Shown: piece after piece, positions 8,269 through 16,906 of the stretch
How the letters are laid out: the number at the start of each line of letters is the position of its first letter
Numbering within the stretch: position 1 is the stretch's first letter
Origin: Aliiroseovarius marinus
Lineage (GTDB): Bacteria; Pseudomonadota; Alphaproteobacteria; Rhodobacterales; Rhodobacteraceae
Assembly: GCF_004360145.1 (NCBI RefSeq)
Contig: NZ_ML178714.1
Location: 17,474 to 81,473, forward strand
Direction of reading: 5' to 3'
Length of the DNA: 64,000 nt
Notes under the pieces: model-generated
Told to the model about the DNA's origin: nothing
The model's input: the letters and a program-made list of their open reading frames with translations, nothing else
The model's database searches: none
Made by a program: the position numbers and the translations under genes

Positions 8269-10779
8269 ATGGAAACGGCAATTAGTCTTGCGTTGATATT
8301 GCTCGCCCTTGTGCTGCTGCGAAAAGCGGTCAAATCACGTCGCGCGGCGCTTGGGTTTTCCATTAGTATTCTGGTTTTGCTGCTCTTTCTGGTCACATAC
8401 TATGGGGTCAATGCCCTGACCGGATCGGGCATCGATGAATCCGTCCTTTTCCATGTTGTCGCCGGGATGGAGGGCGCCACGGTGCAGGACTTCACCGCCA
8501 TCATCGCCGTTGTTGCGCTATTGGTGGTCGCCGCGCTGGTCGTGACGTATTTTGCGTTCCGCTTCATGCGCGCCCGTAAAAATGACGCGCCGCACCGTGC
8601 CCCGGTTTTGGCCGGCATGGCGGCATTGCTGGCTGCGTTTGCGGTAAATCCGACCGTGCTGGACGTCAGCGATCTGGCTTGGAAATACGGGATCGGTGCG
8701 CTTGGCGGCGAGAACCGGATTGCGCCACCGCCGGAATATGTTGCGATCGACAAACGTGACGCGAAAGGAACCGACAAGAACGTCGTCCTGCTGTATCTCG
8801 AGTCGATCGAGCGCACCTATATGGACGAAGACCTGTTTCCCGGGCTGACGCCGAACCTGCTGGAGCTTGAGAAACAGGCGCTTAGCTTCACGGACATGAC
8901 GCAAGTCACTTGGGCGAGTTGGACGATCGGTGCGATGGTGGCAAGCCAGTGCGGCATCCCGTTGGCCGGGTCTGGTGCGGGCTCGGACGAGTTCCTGCCT
9001 GCCGCGACCTGCATGGGGGATCTGCTGCGCGACGCTGGCTATGACATGACGTATATGCACGGCTCGTCGCTGGAGTTCGCGGGCTGGGGTACGTTCTACG
9101 AAACCCACGGTTTTGACACGGTCGAGGGCGCGGATGATCTCTATAGCGCGCTGGATGACCCGTATTACAAGTCCATCTGGGGGATCTATGACGATGCCCT
9201 GTTGAAGATTGGGGCAGAGCGGTTCGACACGCTTGCCGCGCGCGACACGCCCTTCGGACTGGTTCTTTTGACTGTCGACACCCACCACCCGCAGGGCGGT
9301 ACGGTCTCGAACACCTGTGAAGGCATCACCTATGGGGACGGCGAAAATCCCTTCCTGAATGCGGTGCATTGCGCCGACCACATGGCGGGTGAGTTTATCC
9401 GCCACGTCCTTGCAAGCCCCGCGATGGAAGACACAGTCCTGTTGGTGATGTCGGATCATCTGGCCCGACCGAACTCGGTCTGGGACACGCTTGAGGCCGC
9501 GGATCGCACAAACCTTGTGATGGCCTTCGGGGCAGGGATCGAACCCGGAAAGATCGACAAGCCCGGCACGACCTTCGATCTTGCGCCGACCTTTCTTGGG
9601 CTACTGGGGGCCGAGGTCGACGCGATGGGCTATGGACGTGACCTTCAAGGCCCGACCCCGTCCTTGCGGACCACGACGGCCGACCTGAACCTGCTTCTGG
9701 AAGACCATTGGACCTTCCTGTCATCCCTTGCAGTCTTCCCCCAGCTGAATGCTGGTATTCGGGTCGATGAGGCGGCTGAAAAAGCCTATATGGGCACGCG
9801 CTATGTCAGGCTGCCTGCCATCTTCCAGTTAAATGACGATCTGCGTGTGCGGGACATTCTCTACGATCTCGACGACGGCAACAAACTGCCGCGGAAGCTG
9901 TTGGACACGTGGTATGGCGACCGGTTTGTCTGGGTGGATCGTTGCGCCCGTGTCAGCGTTTTCGAGGGGCGCAAAGCGACTTTGCCTGCAAAATATTGCG
10001 CTCTGGTTGGCAGCATCGGCAGCCCGGGCCTGACGTCATTTCCAATGGCCGACGGTGTGACCTTGCCCTTTGATAGCCTGAAGAACGTGTTCGCACAGGT
10101 GCGACCGGACCAAGCCTATTTCGACAGCGTCGTCGGTGGGTTCTACAACAACACGTTGCTGATTGACGCGGACGAGGTGCGCGCGGTGTCGCCCTCGGGC
10201 CTTGTCGGCGACTTCGTCATTCGCTCGACCGGCGGGGCAGAGGCGTGGGAAAGCTATGTGTCCAACCGGGCGCAGGGCGACATCGTCTATGTCTATCGTG
10301 GGATGACGCTTTTGGGTCTAAACTCGGATGCGGCCCCGGTGAAGATCGCCCACGAAGACACCTGTGCGTGGGGGGGCGAGCTGCCGGACCCCGAAGTGTT
10401 GCTCGACACCGGTTTTGGACCCGCCATGGATCGCATGTCGGATGATTTCGGCGCCTTCGTGGTCGTTGTGCATTCCTCGGCTGTTTGTAGTGATCCCGAC
10501 ATTGATTTCGAAGGGATCTTCGCGGGCACTGGGTTTAGCAAGTGGCGCGATATCCAAGGCGCCCAGCCATATGTCGCGATCCGCGCGGGTAACGACAACA
10601 TCACCGAGTATCTGGGCACGCCGAACACGGCGATGGTGCTCGAACTGCGTGATTTCCTGCGGCTGAACACCGTCGACACCCGCCCATTGGTCCTGCGCGA
10701 TGCCGCCGATCCAAAGAATGCGGCAGAGGTCCACGACCTGACCTTGCTTCCGCTCTTGCAGGCGTATCGCGCCCCTTAG
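8269..10779 (+). CDS. OpgB/MdoB-like phosphoglycerol transferase (sulfatase superfamily)
   Basis: This 836-residue membrane protein has about four N-terminal transmembrane helices (residues 1-135), then an alkaline-phosphatase-like sulfatase domain. NVVLLYLESIERTY begins the metal-binding core. TWASWTIGAMVASQCGIPL aligns with the OpgB segment around the catalytic Thr. LLTVDTHHPQG and LLVMSDHLARPNS supply further metal ligands. E. coli OpgB moves phosphoglycerol from phosphatidylglycerol to periplasmic glucans, and the same role is likely here. Beyond about residue 480 it carries some 350 extra residues. Part of this tail (about 680-790) recalls ILEI/FAM3-type carbohydrate-binding folds, which is a weak impression. 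It is monocistronic, with AAAGGA before the ATG. Confidence 0.8.
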   Translation: METAISLALILLALVLLRKAVKSRRAALGFSISILVLLLFLVTYYGVNALTGSGIDESVLFHVVAGMEGATVQDFTAIIAVVALLVVAALVVTYFAFRFMRARKNDAPHRAPVLAGMAALLAAFAVNPTVLDVSDLAWKYGIGALGGENRIAPPPEYVAIDKRDAKGTDKNVVLLYLESIERTYMDEDLFPGLTPNLLELEKQALSFTDMTQVTWASWTIGAMVASQCGIPLAGSGAGSDEFLPAATCMGDLLRDAGYDMTYMHGSSLEFAGWGTFYETHGFDTVEGADDLYSALDDPYYKSIWGIYDDALLKIGAERFDTLAARDTPFGLVLLTVDTHHPQGGTVSNTCEGITYGDGENPFLNAVHCADHMAGEFIRHVLASPAMEDTVLLVMSDHLARPNSVWDTLEAADRTNLVMAFGAGIEPGKIDKPGTTFDLAPTFLGLLGAEVDAMGYGRDLQGPTPSLRTTTADLNLLLEDHWTFLSSLAVFPQLNAGIRVDEAAEKAYMGTRYVRLPAIFQLNDDLRVRDILYDLDDGNKLPRKLLDTWYGDRFVWVDRCARVSVFEGRKATLPAKYCALVGSIGSPGLTSFPMADGVTLPFDSLKNVFAQVRPDQAYFDSVVGGFYNNTLLIDADEVRAVSPSGLVGDFVIRSTGGAEAWESYVSNRAQGDIVYVYRGMTLLGLNSDAAPVKIAHEDTCAWGGELPDPEVLLDTGFGPAMDRMSDDFGAFVVVVHSSAVCSDPDIDFEGIFAGTGFSKWRDIQGAQPYVAIRAGNDNITEYLGTPNTAMVLELRDFLRLNTVDTRPLVLRDAADPKNAAEVHDLTLLPLLQAYRAP

Positions 10780-10892
10780 CGTGGCAGGCTGTGGTTTTCA
10801 CTCATGGTGCTTCCAATTCAGCGCCGTGACGTCGCCCTGTGGCGCCGGAATCCCAGCGACGACAGAAGCCCCCTTTGCACAGGCTTAAGCCT

Positions 10893-13490
10893 TTACTCGG
10901 CCAAACCCATGCCGACCCCCATCAGAAACAGGATCGGGAGCCAGAGGAGCAAAGTGACAATTGCCTGCCATCCAAACCGCGAGTTGCGGGCCACCCATTT
11001 CTGGTTCTCGACATTCTTTCGCAGCACTTCGCGCTGGAATGGAAGGGCGACCAACACGGGAAGAATGGCAAACAAAACTGTCAGCACCAAGGGCGAGTCC
11101 TCGCCATCAAGGACTTGGCTGATGATGCTGAACACCAAGTACAATCCCGCCAAGGGGTAAGCGAGACGCGACAGGGCTGGGCGCGCTTCGGGGGCTTGCG
11201 TGGCAATGCGGCGGAACAGGCTGAAGTTCCACAGCGCCGCAAGTACCAGTCCGCGCCAGAAGGGCGATACATTGTGGTTTTCGACGTCCCGCAGCCAGCG
11301 CCAGTTTTGCCAGAACCAGTAGAGCGAATAGACGCCTAAGGTTCCGACGGACATGATCAGGAATTTTGCTGTCGAGACCGGATACAGGATCTGAAGTTTC
11401 ATCTCGGCTTCGGTGGGATGGGCGCGATAGCTTACGTAGATCAACATGGCCAGCACGACCACGACCATATAGGCGACGACTACAGCGACCCAATCGTCTT
11501 CGGACAGGCTGTCCAAGCCGATGCGCGTGACCAGCGCGCCTTCGCCGGGGCGGTCCAGACGGACCCAGCGCGTATCGTCGAGGCCCTTCAATGCTTGCCG
11601 GGCGTCCTTCCACGTTTTCGACAGAATGCGATCAGACTTGGTGACGTACGAGTAGGTCCATGTGGTCGTCCCCGGTTTCCCACGCACTGCGAGCTTCAAG
11701 TCGAAGGCAGCGCTGTTGAAGAAATCCGTCTTGTTGTCATAGCCCCATGACGGGTCCACCAGGTATTTCAACTGGTGGCGAAAGCGGATGGGATGCGCGA
11801 TGGCGAAGGGCGCTGTGCGGGTGTCATCCTCTAGCTTTGGCAGTTTCGACAGCAGGTCTTCGGGACTGGCCCAGAACACTTGGCCCCCTGTCTCGGTGTC
11901 GTCCTCCCATTCATCGGGAAGTCGATAGTGGGTGATGACGGTCAGCTTAGCGCGCGTTTTGTCTATGACCAACTCAAGCGGGTTGGTGATCTCGATGCTG
12001 GGATAGATCCCTTTGAAATAGTCGAAGAATGTTTTCTCGATTTCCGCTTTGCCAACCGAGTTCGCCCAGTTCAGCATCCCGTCTGCTTCGGATCCGACAT
12101 AGGTGGCTTTCGACGTGAACAGGATGGCGTCGGGGTCCGTGCGCAGGTCGAAAGTGTCGACCACATCATTGTAATATTCTGGCTGCCGGACATAGGTTGT
12201 GATCATGCCAACGCTGTCGGGTGCAATGATGACGCCCTTACCAAACAGCCCTTGCTGCAGGTGGTCCAGATCGCCAAGCTGTTCGCCCCGGGTCGGATCA
12301 AGGACGTAGTTTCGTTCGCCGACACTTGCCCGTACCACCACGTGGTCAAAGGCGCGGATGCGCGGGATATCGTCGTTTAGACCTGCCCCATATTCGGTGT
12401 TCACCAAAAGCGGTGTCGCGTCGATGTCCAGCGCATACAGGATCGAGATCAGAAGAACCGTCATGTCCTTACAGTCGCCAAATCCACGGCGCAGGACGCG
12501 TGCAGGATCTCGGGGAATGAAGCCGCCTACGCCAAGCTGTACGGCTGTGTAGCGTACCTCTTTCTGGACATAGGCCAAGGCCGCCCGCAATTGTGCTTTC
12601 GGGGCGTTTGGATGTGCAGTCCGAATGGTGTTGGCGATCCCGACGACTTGCGCGTTCTGGTACTGCGCGGGGTCATAATGCGGGGCAAAGAACCGACCGA
12701 TGTCGCTCCAGAATTCAACGCTGCTGGTGGTGGTTGATGTCCACGCGCGATAGCCTTTGGGGATGCCGTCTTCCACGGATTGCCCAGGTACGTTTTCAGC
12801 CGCCCAAGCGTATTCCGTGAAGCCCCCCAGCTGCGTAATCGTCGGCTCTGGGGCGCCGCCATGTGCTTTCAGGAAGGCTGGCGTTCCGGTCGCGACCAGC
12901 AACCGGTCCCGCATGCGTTGGGTCGGGCGGCTATAGTTGTGGCTGAACCGGTATTGCCAATGCGGCCCCAGGGCAGGATTGCGGCCATGCGCTGTATAGG
13001 CATAGTCCAGCGTGTCCCCTTGTTTGAGTTGCGGCACAAGGAAAGCCAATTCAAGGCTGCCATCATAGATCCGCTGCTCGCGGTCGCTTTCACGCCGATA
13101 GAGCTGCATTTCGCCTTGCTGGGTGACATCGACAACTTCGCCCGTCGCACGGATGATCCGAACGTGGTGCAGCGAGATGGTTTCATAGGCAGGATTAAAG
13201 GCAATGATGATCGAGCCATAGTCATCAACGGCATCGGCGCTCATAAGGCTGGTGACGTCGCGATAAAAGAACTTCTCTTCCGTGTCGGACGCCAACATTT
13301 GCTTGTCGATCAGGCGATAGATCCTGTCTTCGTCCTTCGCCAAGTCAAACGATCCGCTTGCCGGCTCATGATGCACGACCCAGTCTTCTGGCGGTGTGAC
13401 TGAGACATATTGATCGACATTTTGTGCCTGAGCCTGAGCCGACAGGCTTGTCAGAATAAATGCGAAAACCGCCAGAAATCTCAAATACAT
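10893..13490 (-). CDS. DUF3857/transglutaminase-like membrane protein
   Basis: The 865-residue protein has a Sec signal peptide ending near AQAQA. A DUF3857-like beta domain (about 60-260) follows. A transglutaminase-like core (about 295-410) contains the catalytic triad: Cys in RGFGDCKDMTVLL, His in RAFDHVVV and Asp in YVLDPTRGE. A second beta-rich domain comes next. Several C-terminal transmembrane helices (about 680-865) include a hydrophobic SVGTLGVYSLYWFWQNW segment. The catalytic core should lie in the periplasm. Such proteins are widespread but mostly uncharacterised, and peptide or amide hydrolysis or crosslinking is only assumed. The gene reads leftward, 87 bp behind rtcB, probably from its own promoter. 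The start has GGAGCTTTG upstream. Confidence 0.8.
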   Translation of the reverse strand: MYLRFLAVFAFILTSLSAQAQAQNVDQYVSVTPPEDWVVHHEPASGSFDLAKDEDRIYRLIDKQMLASDTEEKFFYRDVTSLMSADAVDDYGSIIIAFNPAYETISLHHVRIIRATGEVVDVTQQGEMQLYRRESDREQRIYDGSLELAFLVPQLKQGDTLDYAYTAHGRNPALGPHWQYRFSHNYSRPTQRMRDRLLVATGTPAFLKAHGGAPEPTITQLGGFTEYAWAAENVPGQSVEDGIPKGYRAWTSTTTSSVEFWSDIGRFFAPHYDPAQYQNAQVVGIANTIRTAHPNAPKAQLRAALAYVQKEVRYTAVQLGVGGFIPRDPARVLRRGFGDCKDMTVLLISILYALDIDATPLLVNTEYGAGLNDDIPRIRAFDHVVVRASVGERNYVLDPTRGEQLGDLDHLQQGLFGKGVIIAPDSVGMITTYVRQPEYYNDVVDTFDLRTDPDAILFTSKATYVGSEADGMLNWANSVGKAEIEKTFFDYFKGIYPSIEITNPLELVIDKTRAKLTVITHYRLPDEWEDDTETGGQVFWASPEDLLSKLPKLEDDTRTAPFAIAHPIRFRHQLKYLVDPSWGYDNKTDFFNSAAFDLKLAVRGKPGTTTWTYSYVTKSDRILSKTWKDARQALKGLDDTRWVRLDRPGEGALVTRIGLDSLSEDDWVAVVVAYMVVVVLAMLIYVSYRAHPTEAEMKLQILYPVSTAKFLIMSVGTLGVYSLYWFWQNWRWLRDVENHNVSPFWRGLVLAALWNFSLFRRIATQAPEARPALSRLAYPLAGLYLVFSIISQVLDGEDSPLVLTVLFAILPVLVALPFQREVLRKNVENQKWVARNSRFGWQAIVTLLLWLPILFLMGVGMGLAE

Positions 13491-13577
13491 AAAACAAAGC
13501 TCCGAAAGTCGATCCAGACCTACCTAGATCGACCTTTGGTTGCAAGGGTGGCCCTGATCGCGGCGCCGGAAACCGTG

Positions 13578-14993
13578 TCACCGGCGCCCTTTCTTTCTGT
13601 TCATCCAGAACGGAGGCACATCGCCTGCCATGATGCAGCCGTAGGGATCGATGTAGTCCTCGATCTCGGCCAGATCATAGGATTTAATCTGCGCCACCAC
13701 GCTGCCCGCGCTCTTATAGCTCGACGGCAGTTCGGACGCGTCCACACCACCGGCATGGAAGCGTACGTCCAGACCTTCGGTTTCCGCCTTCAGCATCTCA
13801 TCCGGCGTGACCGACCCCATGCGGCGCTTGTGTTCAGACCGCGAAAAGTTGCGCCCCGCGCCATGCGGACTGAAGCCAAGGCCGTGATCGGCGTTTTTGC
13901 CGCGCACCACAAGCACCGGCTCGGACATGTTCAGCGGAATAAGCGTCAGGCCCGTCGCATCCGCGGCGTATCCATCCCACGCCGGGGTCGCCCCCTTGCC
14001 GTGATAGAACAGATCGTCGCGCTTGAAGACGAAGTTGTGCTCGTTCCAGAACCGGTCGCCTACATCCCCCACGCGCGCGGTCTCGACCGTCGCTTGGTGG
14101 ATCGCATTGTGGTTCGCTTTGGTCCATTTACGGATCAGCTGCAACGCTTCCCAATAGTCGCGCCCTTCCTCGGTATCTGCCGGGATCCAGGCGTTCTGCT
14201 TGGCGGTCTGCGGCGAAAGCTCCTTGCGGAACTTCTCGGCCACATGCATCCCGCGCTTATAAAGAACGGCCCCCGGTCCACGCGACCCGTGATGGGTCAC
14301 GATTGCCGTGCGCCCGGTCTTGCGCGAGCGCCCGACGAACAGGAAGTGGTTCCCGTCACCCTGCGTCCCCATATGCTCTTGCGCCATGCGCAGGATCTTG
14401 GGGCTGTTCAGGAACGGGTTCTCGCGGAACGCATCCAACAGCTTCAACGACGTGGTAAACCGCTTGCCCTGCGGACGCCCACCCGGCCCGAAATGCGTGA
14501 CCGACTGGGCCGCATCCAGAACCGCTTTCGGGTCCGCGTTTCCCAGATCAGTGATCATCACCGAACAGCAAATGTCAGCCGAGTGCATCCCCGGATGGAT
14601 CGCATTGCGCGCTGCCGCCACGCCGCCGACCGGGATGGTACCCATAGGCCCCGCCGGACAAGCATCGGGCATGATGGCCCCCGCCTCGATCGTCGGGGTC
14701 CGCATCAGCGCGGTCATCGTCTCGCGCACCTTCGCGACATTGTCTTCCTCGTCCGGATGACCCACGTCGATATTCTCGTGAAACGACACGTCCCCCGGCG
14801 CACGCAGCGCCATGGTTTCAGGAAGCGGCACAATCTCGCTGTCCAGCTCTTGCCGGATACGCACCAGCCCAAACCCTTCCGCGCGCATTTCATTGGCTTT
14901 CGCCAAAAGCGCAGGAAACTGCTTGCCGGGGCGATGTCCCCAGTCTTTCAAATGATCCCCGGTCACGGGGTAATGTTGAGTTTCTTCAGTCAT
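13578..14993 (-). CDS. rtcB: RNA-splicing ligase RtcB
   Basis: The 471-residue protein is an RtcB 3'-phosphate RNA ligase. It joins 2',3'-cyclic-phosphate (or 3'-phosphate) RNA ends to 5'-OH ends using GTP and Mn2+. The metal-binding motif HSADICCSVMITD holds the key Asp and Cys. Further motifs are GTQGDGNHFLFVG, THHGSRGPG and SPHGAGRNFSR; the last contains the His that is guanylylated in characterised RtcB. The start ATG 14993 overlaps the kptA stop as ATGA and has GGAGAAG upstream; an open frame runs 26 codons further but is a shadow. It is the third gene of the operon HEAT-kptA-rtcB and is probably regulated by the divergently encoded RtcR. Confidence 0.95.
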   Translation of the reverse strand: MTEETQHYPVTGDHLKDWGHRPGKQFPALLAKANEMRAEGFGLVRIRQELDSEIVPLPETMALRAPGDVSFHENIDVGHPDEEDNVAKVRETMTALMRTPTIEAGAIMPDACPAGPMGTIPVGGVAAARNAIHPGMHSADICCSVMITDLGNADPKAVLDAAQSVTHFGPGGRPQGKRFTTSLKLLDAFRENPFLNSPKILRMAQEHMGTQGDGNHFLFVGRSRKTGRTAIVTHHGSRGPGAVLYKRGMHVAEKFRKELSPQTAKQNAWIPADTEEGRDYWEALQLIRKWTKANHNAIHQATVETARVGDVGDRFWNEHNFVFKRDDLFYHGKGATPAWDGYAADATGLTLIPLNMSEPVLVVRGKNADHGLGFSPHGAGRNFSRSEHKRRMGSVTPDEMLKAETEGLDVRFHAGGVDASELPSSYKSAGSVVAQIKSYDLAEIEDYIDPYGCIMAGDVPPFWMNRKKGRR

Positions 14994-15562
14994 TTTTCTT
15001 CTCCGTCTGGGCAGGTTTCGCTTTGCCCGACATCGGTAAGGAATTGCGGGGGGACATGGTCGATCAGCCAAACGCCGTTGTCGGCTTGTAAGAACGCATG
15101 CCCTTGGTTGTGCATTGTTGCGGCATCGACGCGCAGCAGATGTGGATCGCCATATCGCGCACCGACGGTTTCAGCCGTCGATATGTCCCCAGACAGGTGA
15201 ACATGCGTGCGCTGTCCGGGCTTCAGCCCATCACGCCGGATCGACGGCAGATGCCGTGCAACCGTACCGTGGTACAGAACCGATGGTGGCGTGACAGGCG
15301 TTAGTCCCAGCGACACGCTTACCGAGTGCCCCTGCGCCGCACGAATGCGTTTGCCGTCCGAGGACAGCGTAAACCTGCGCTTGTCATTCTGGGCCACCAC
15401 CCGCTCAAGCGAAGGGCGGTCCAGTGAATGTCCATGTGCTCTCACTGCGGCAAGCAATGCGTCCACATCGACCCATCCCTGCGGATCAAGCGTGATGCCG
15501 ATCTGTTCAGGCTTGTGTCGCAGAACCAAGCTTAGAAACTTGCTCGTCTTTTTCTCGTTCAT
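14990..15562 (-). CDS. kptA: RNA 2'-phosphotransferase (Tpt1/KptA family)
   Basis: The 190-residue protein starts MNEKKTSKFLSLVLRHKPEQ and contains the N-terminal winged-helix Arg-His pair (LRHKP). It also has YHGTVARHLPSIRRDGLKPG and RTHVHLSGD, which hold the Arg and His residues that bind NAD+ and the 2'-phosphate. Tpt1/KptA removes an internal RNA 2'-phosphate by transferring it to NAD+. The start ATG 15562 overlaps the upstream stop codon (ATGA), and its own stop overlaps the rtcB start (ATGA), so all three genes are translationally coupled. The pairing is unusual: RtcB leaves no 2'-phosphate, so KptA suggests repair of ends made by another ligase or damage route. Confidence 0.93.
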   Translation of the reverse strand: MNEKKTSKFLSLVLRHKPEQIGITLDPQGWVDVDALLAAVRAHGHSLDRPSLERVVAQNDKRRFTLSSDGKRIRAAQGHSVSVSLGLTPVTPPSVLYHGTVARHLPSIRRDGLKPGQRTHVHLSGDISTAETVGARYGDPHLLRVDAATMHNQGHAFLQADNGVWLIDHVPPQFLTDVGQSETCPDGEEK

Positions 15563-16593
15563 TTTACTTTTACGGTCTTCAGACCGCTCCATTTTCGAGT
15601 GCAGAAGTCCATGCGGTCACGGACTCTGTTTGATGTGTCGTTAGCGAGCAGTTGGTAGGTCGCCTGATGCGCCTCTATCCCCTCGCGGATCAGATGCTCG
15701 GCAGCCAGTTTCCTCACGACTGCTGACGTGTCGCGCGCCGCCGCTGCGAGAACCTCGTTTTGCACCGTGGTTGCAATTGGAACTGTTCGTTTGTCCCACT
15801 TCTGAACCCTCCGCCTGAGGCCATAAACCTTGTCGACCCATTGCCACTCGGTCGCGGCATGCCAGCGTGCGCATCCTTCAAGAATGGTTTCTGTGGCCAC
15901 GGCGCGCACAAAGGCCGATCGCGCTTCGACAGCCAGGTCTGGCAAGAGATAGTCAAGATCTAGGGTTCGCAAGTTCTTACGTAGCAAGCGTGCCATTGGG
16001 CCGTTGGTCTCGTGAAGCAAAACCAAGCGAAGAGCGCTTTGCCACTCTCGGTGGTCTTGAAGGGCCGCCGCCACAACAGTACCCCCTCTTTGCCATTCGT
16101 TGATCCGATCAACGGTGAAAAGCACGAGGTCCGTCAGTTCCTCTGCTGTCCACTCTGGCACCAGCTCTCGCAGTTTCGAAAGCGCCGCAACCCTAACATT
16201 CTCGACCCAGTCGTTACACCGCAGAAGCAATGCAGCTCTTCCTGCCGTATCAACTGGCACAAAGCACTTGGCTGCTTCCTCGCGGAGGTAGCCGTCATGC
16301 GCGTGCATGAACAAAGCTGCGACCGGTTGGCTTTTCCCGATCTCAACCCGCACATCCACTTTTCTAGGTTGTGCGAATGGTAGCCAGCTGCGTTTTGCAG
16401 GCGTTCTGACTGCCTTGTAGCTTGCATCGCGGATCCGTCTGCGAAGCGGTTGATCAAGCTGGGCAACATCCCATGCGGATAGATTGGTGCGTAGGCGATC
16501 AAACTCCGACACAGCGGAGGGATCTTCACTCTGATAGACCGCCCATGCAGCTGCTTCTGCCGCTGCAAGTACACTTTCTTTTTGACAGGTCAT
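15559..16593 (-). CDS. HEAT-like repeat protein of the RNA-repair operon
   Basis: This 344-residue protein has no catalytic motif I recognise. It consists of short amphipathic helix pairs typical of HEAT/armadillo solenoids, for example HDGYLREEAAKCFVPVDTAG, NVRVAALSKLRELVPEW, VVRKLAAEHLIREGIEAHQA and LLANDTSNRVRDRMDFCTRK. No signal peptide or membrane segment is visible, so it should be cytoplasmic. Its TGA overlaps the kptA start (ATGA) and it is the first gene of the HEAT-kptA-rtcB operon. This implies a role linked to RNA repair, perhaps as a scaffold that recognises RNA, ribosomes or tRNA. That role is inferred only from the genetic coupling. Confidence 0.75.
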   Translation of the reverse strand: MTCQKESVLAAAEAAAWAVYQSEDPSAVSEFDRLRTNLSAWDVAQLDQPLRRRIRDASYKAVRTPAKRSWLPFAQPRKVDVRVEIGKSQPVAALFMHAHDGYLREEAAKCFVPVDTAGRAALLLRCNDWVENVRVAALSKLRELVPEWTAEELTDLVLFTVDRINEWQRGGTVVAAALQDHREWQSALRLVLLHETNGPMARLLRKNLRTLDLDYLLPDLAVEARSAFVRAVATETILEGCARWHAATEWQWVDKVYGLRRRVQKWDKRTVPIATTVQNEVLAAAARDTSAVVRKLAAEHLIREGIEAHQATYQLLANDTSNRVRDRMDFCTRKWSGLKTVKVK

Positions 16594-16906
16594 CGCTCTT
16601 TCCTCGTCCTCAATTTAACCAAATCACCCCACCGGAAGGCCCGCCGCGCATCTGAATGGGCAGATGCGGTTTGTTTGGCGCCGGCACGGAGCGAGTTCTT
16701 CCCCCTCGGCCTTCCGGTTCGTAATCGCGTCGATCCTTGTGTTTTGTTTTCTATGACAGTGTTTTGGCACGAGGGGCGTGGCGAAAAGAGGAAAAACGTG
16801 AATCCGCATAGGGTATTGATAATGCTAGAGAAAACACAGCATTGCCAGTTGGTGTGCCGCTATATACGATATGAAGGTATAGGTAATTATAAATTTGGAT
16901 AATCCA
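16594..16906. promoter_or_regulatory. divergent control region between the HEAT-kptA-rtcB operon and rtcR
   Basis: This 313-bp gap is GC-rich on the operon side and AT-rich on the rtcR side (about 16740-16906), as expected for promoters. RtcR normally activates sigma-54 promoters of the form TGGCAC-N5-TTGCW. The nearest minus-strand candidate is CGGCACACCAACTGGCA, at about 16838-16854. It has one base too many between the GG and GC elements, so I do not call a sigma-54 promoter. TTGGATAATCCAA at 16895-16907 is a perfect palindrome overlapping the rtcR start codon. I see no YrlA-like RNA or other gene here. Confidence 0.55.

Noticed and set aside
8049-8396. Minus-strand frame that might be a transposase remnant
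   Set aside because: It overlaps the real phosphoglycerol transferase gene start and has no transposase motif; the GGGCTCTGTC end has no partner repeat.
13410-15200. 596-codon plus-strand frame over rtcB
   Set aside because: It is antisense to clear RtcB motifs and has no recognisable domain.
16838-16854. Sigma-54 promoter for the HEAT-kptA-rtcB operon
   Set aside because: The candidate CGGCACACCAACTGGCA has 11 instead of 10 bases between GG and GC and a poor -12 element.
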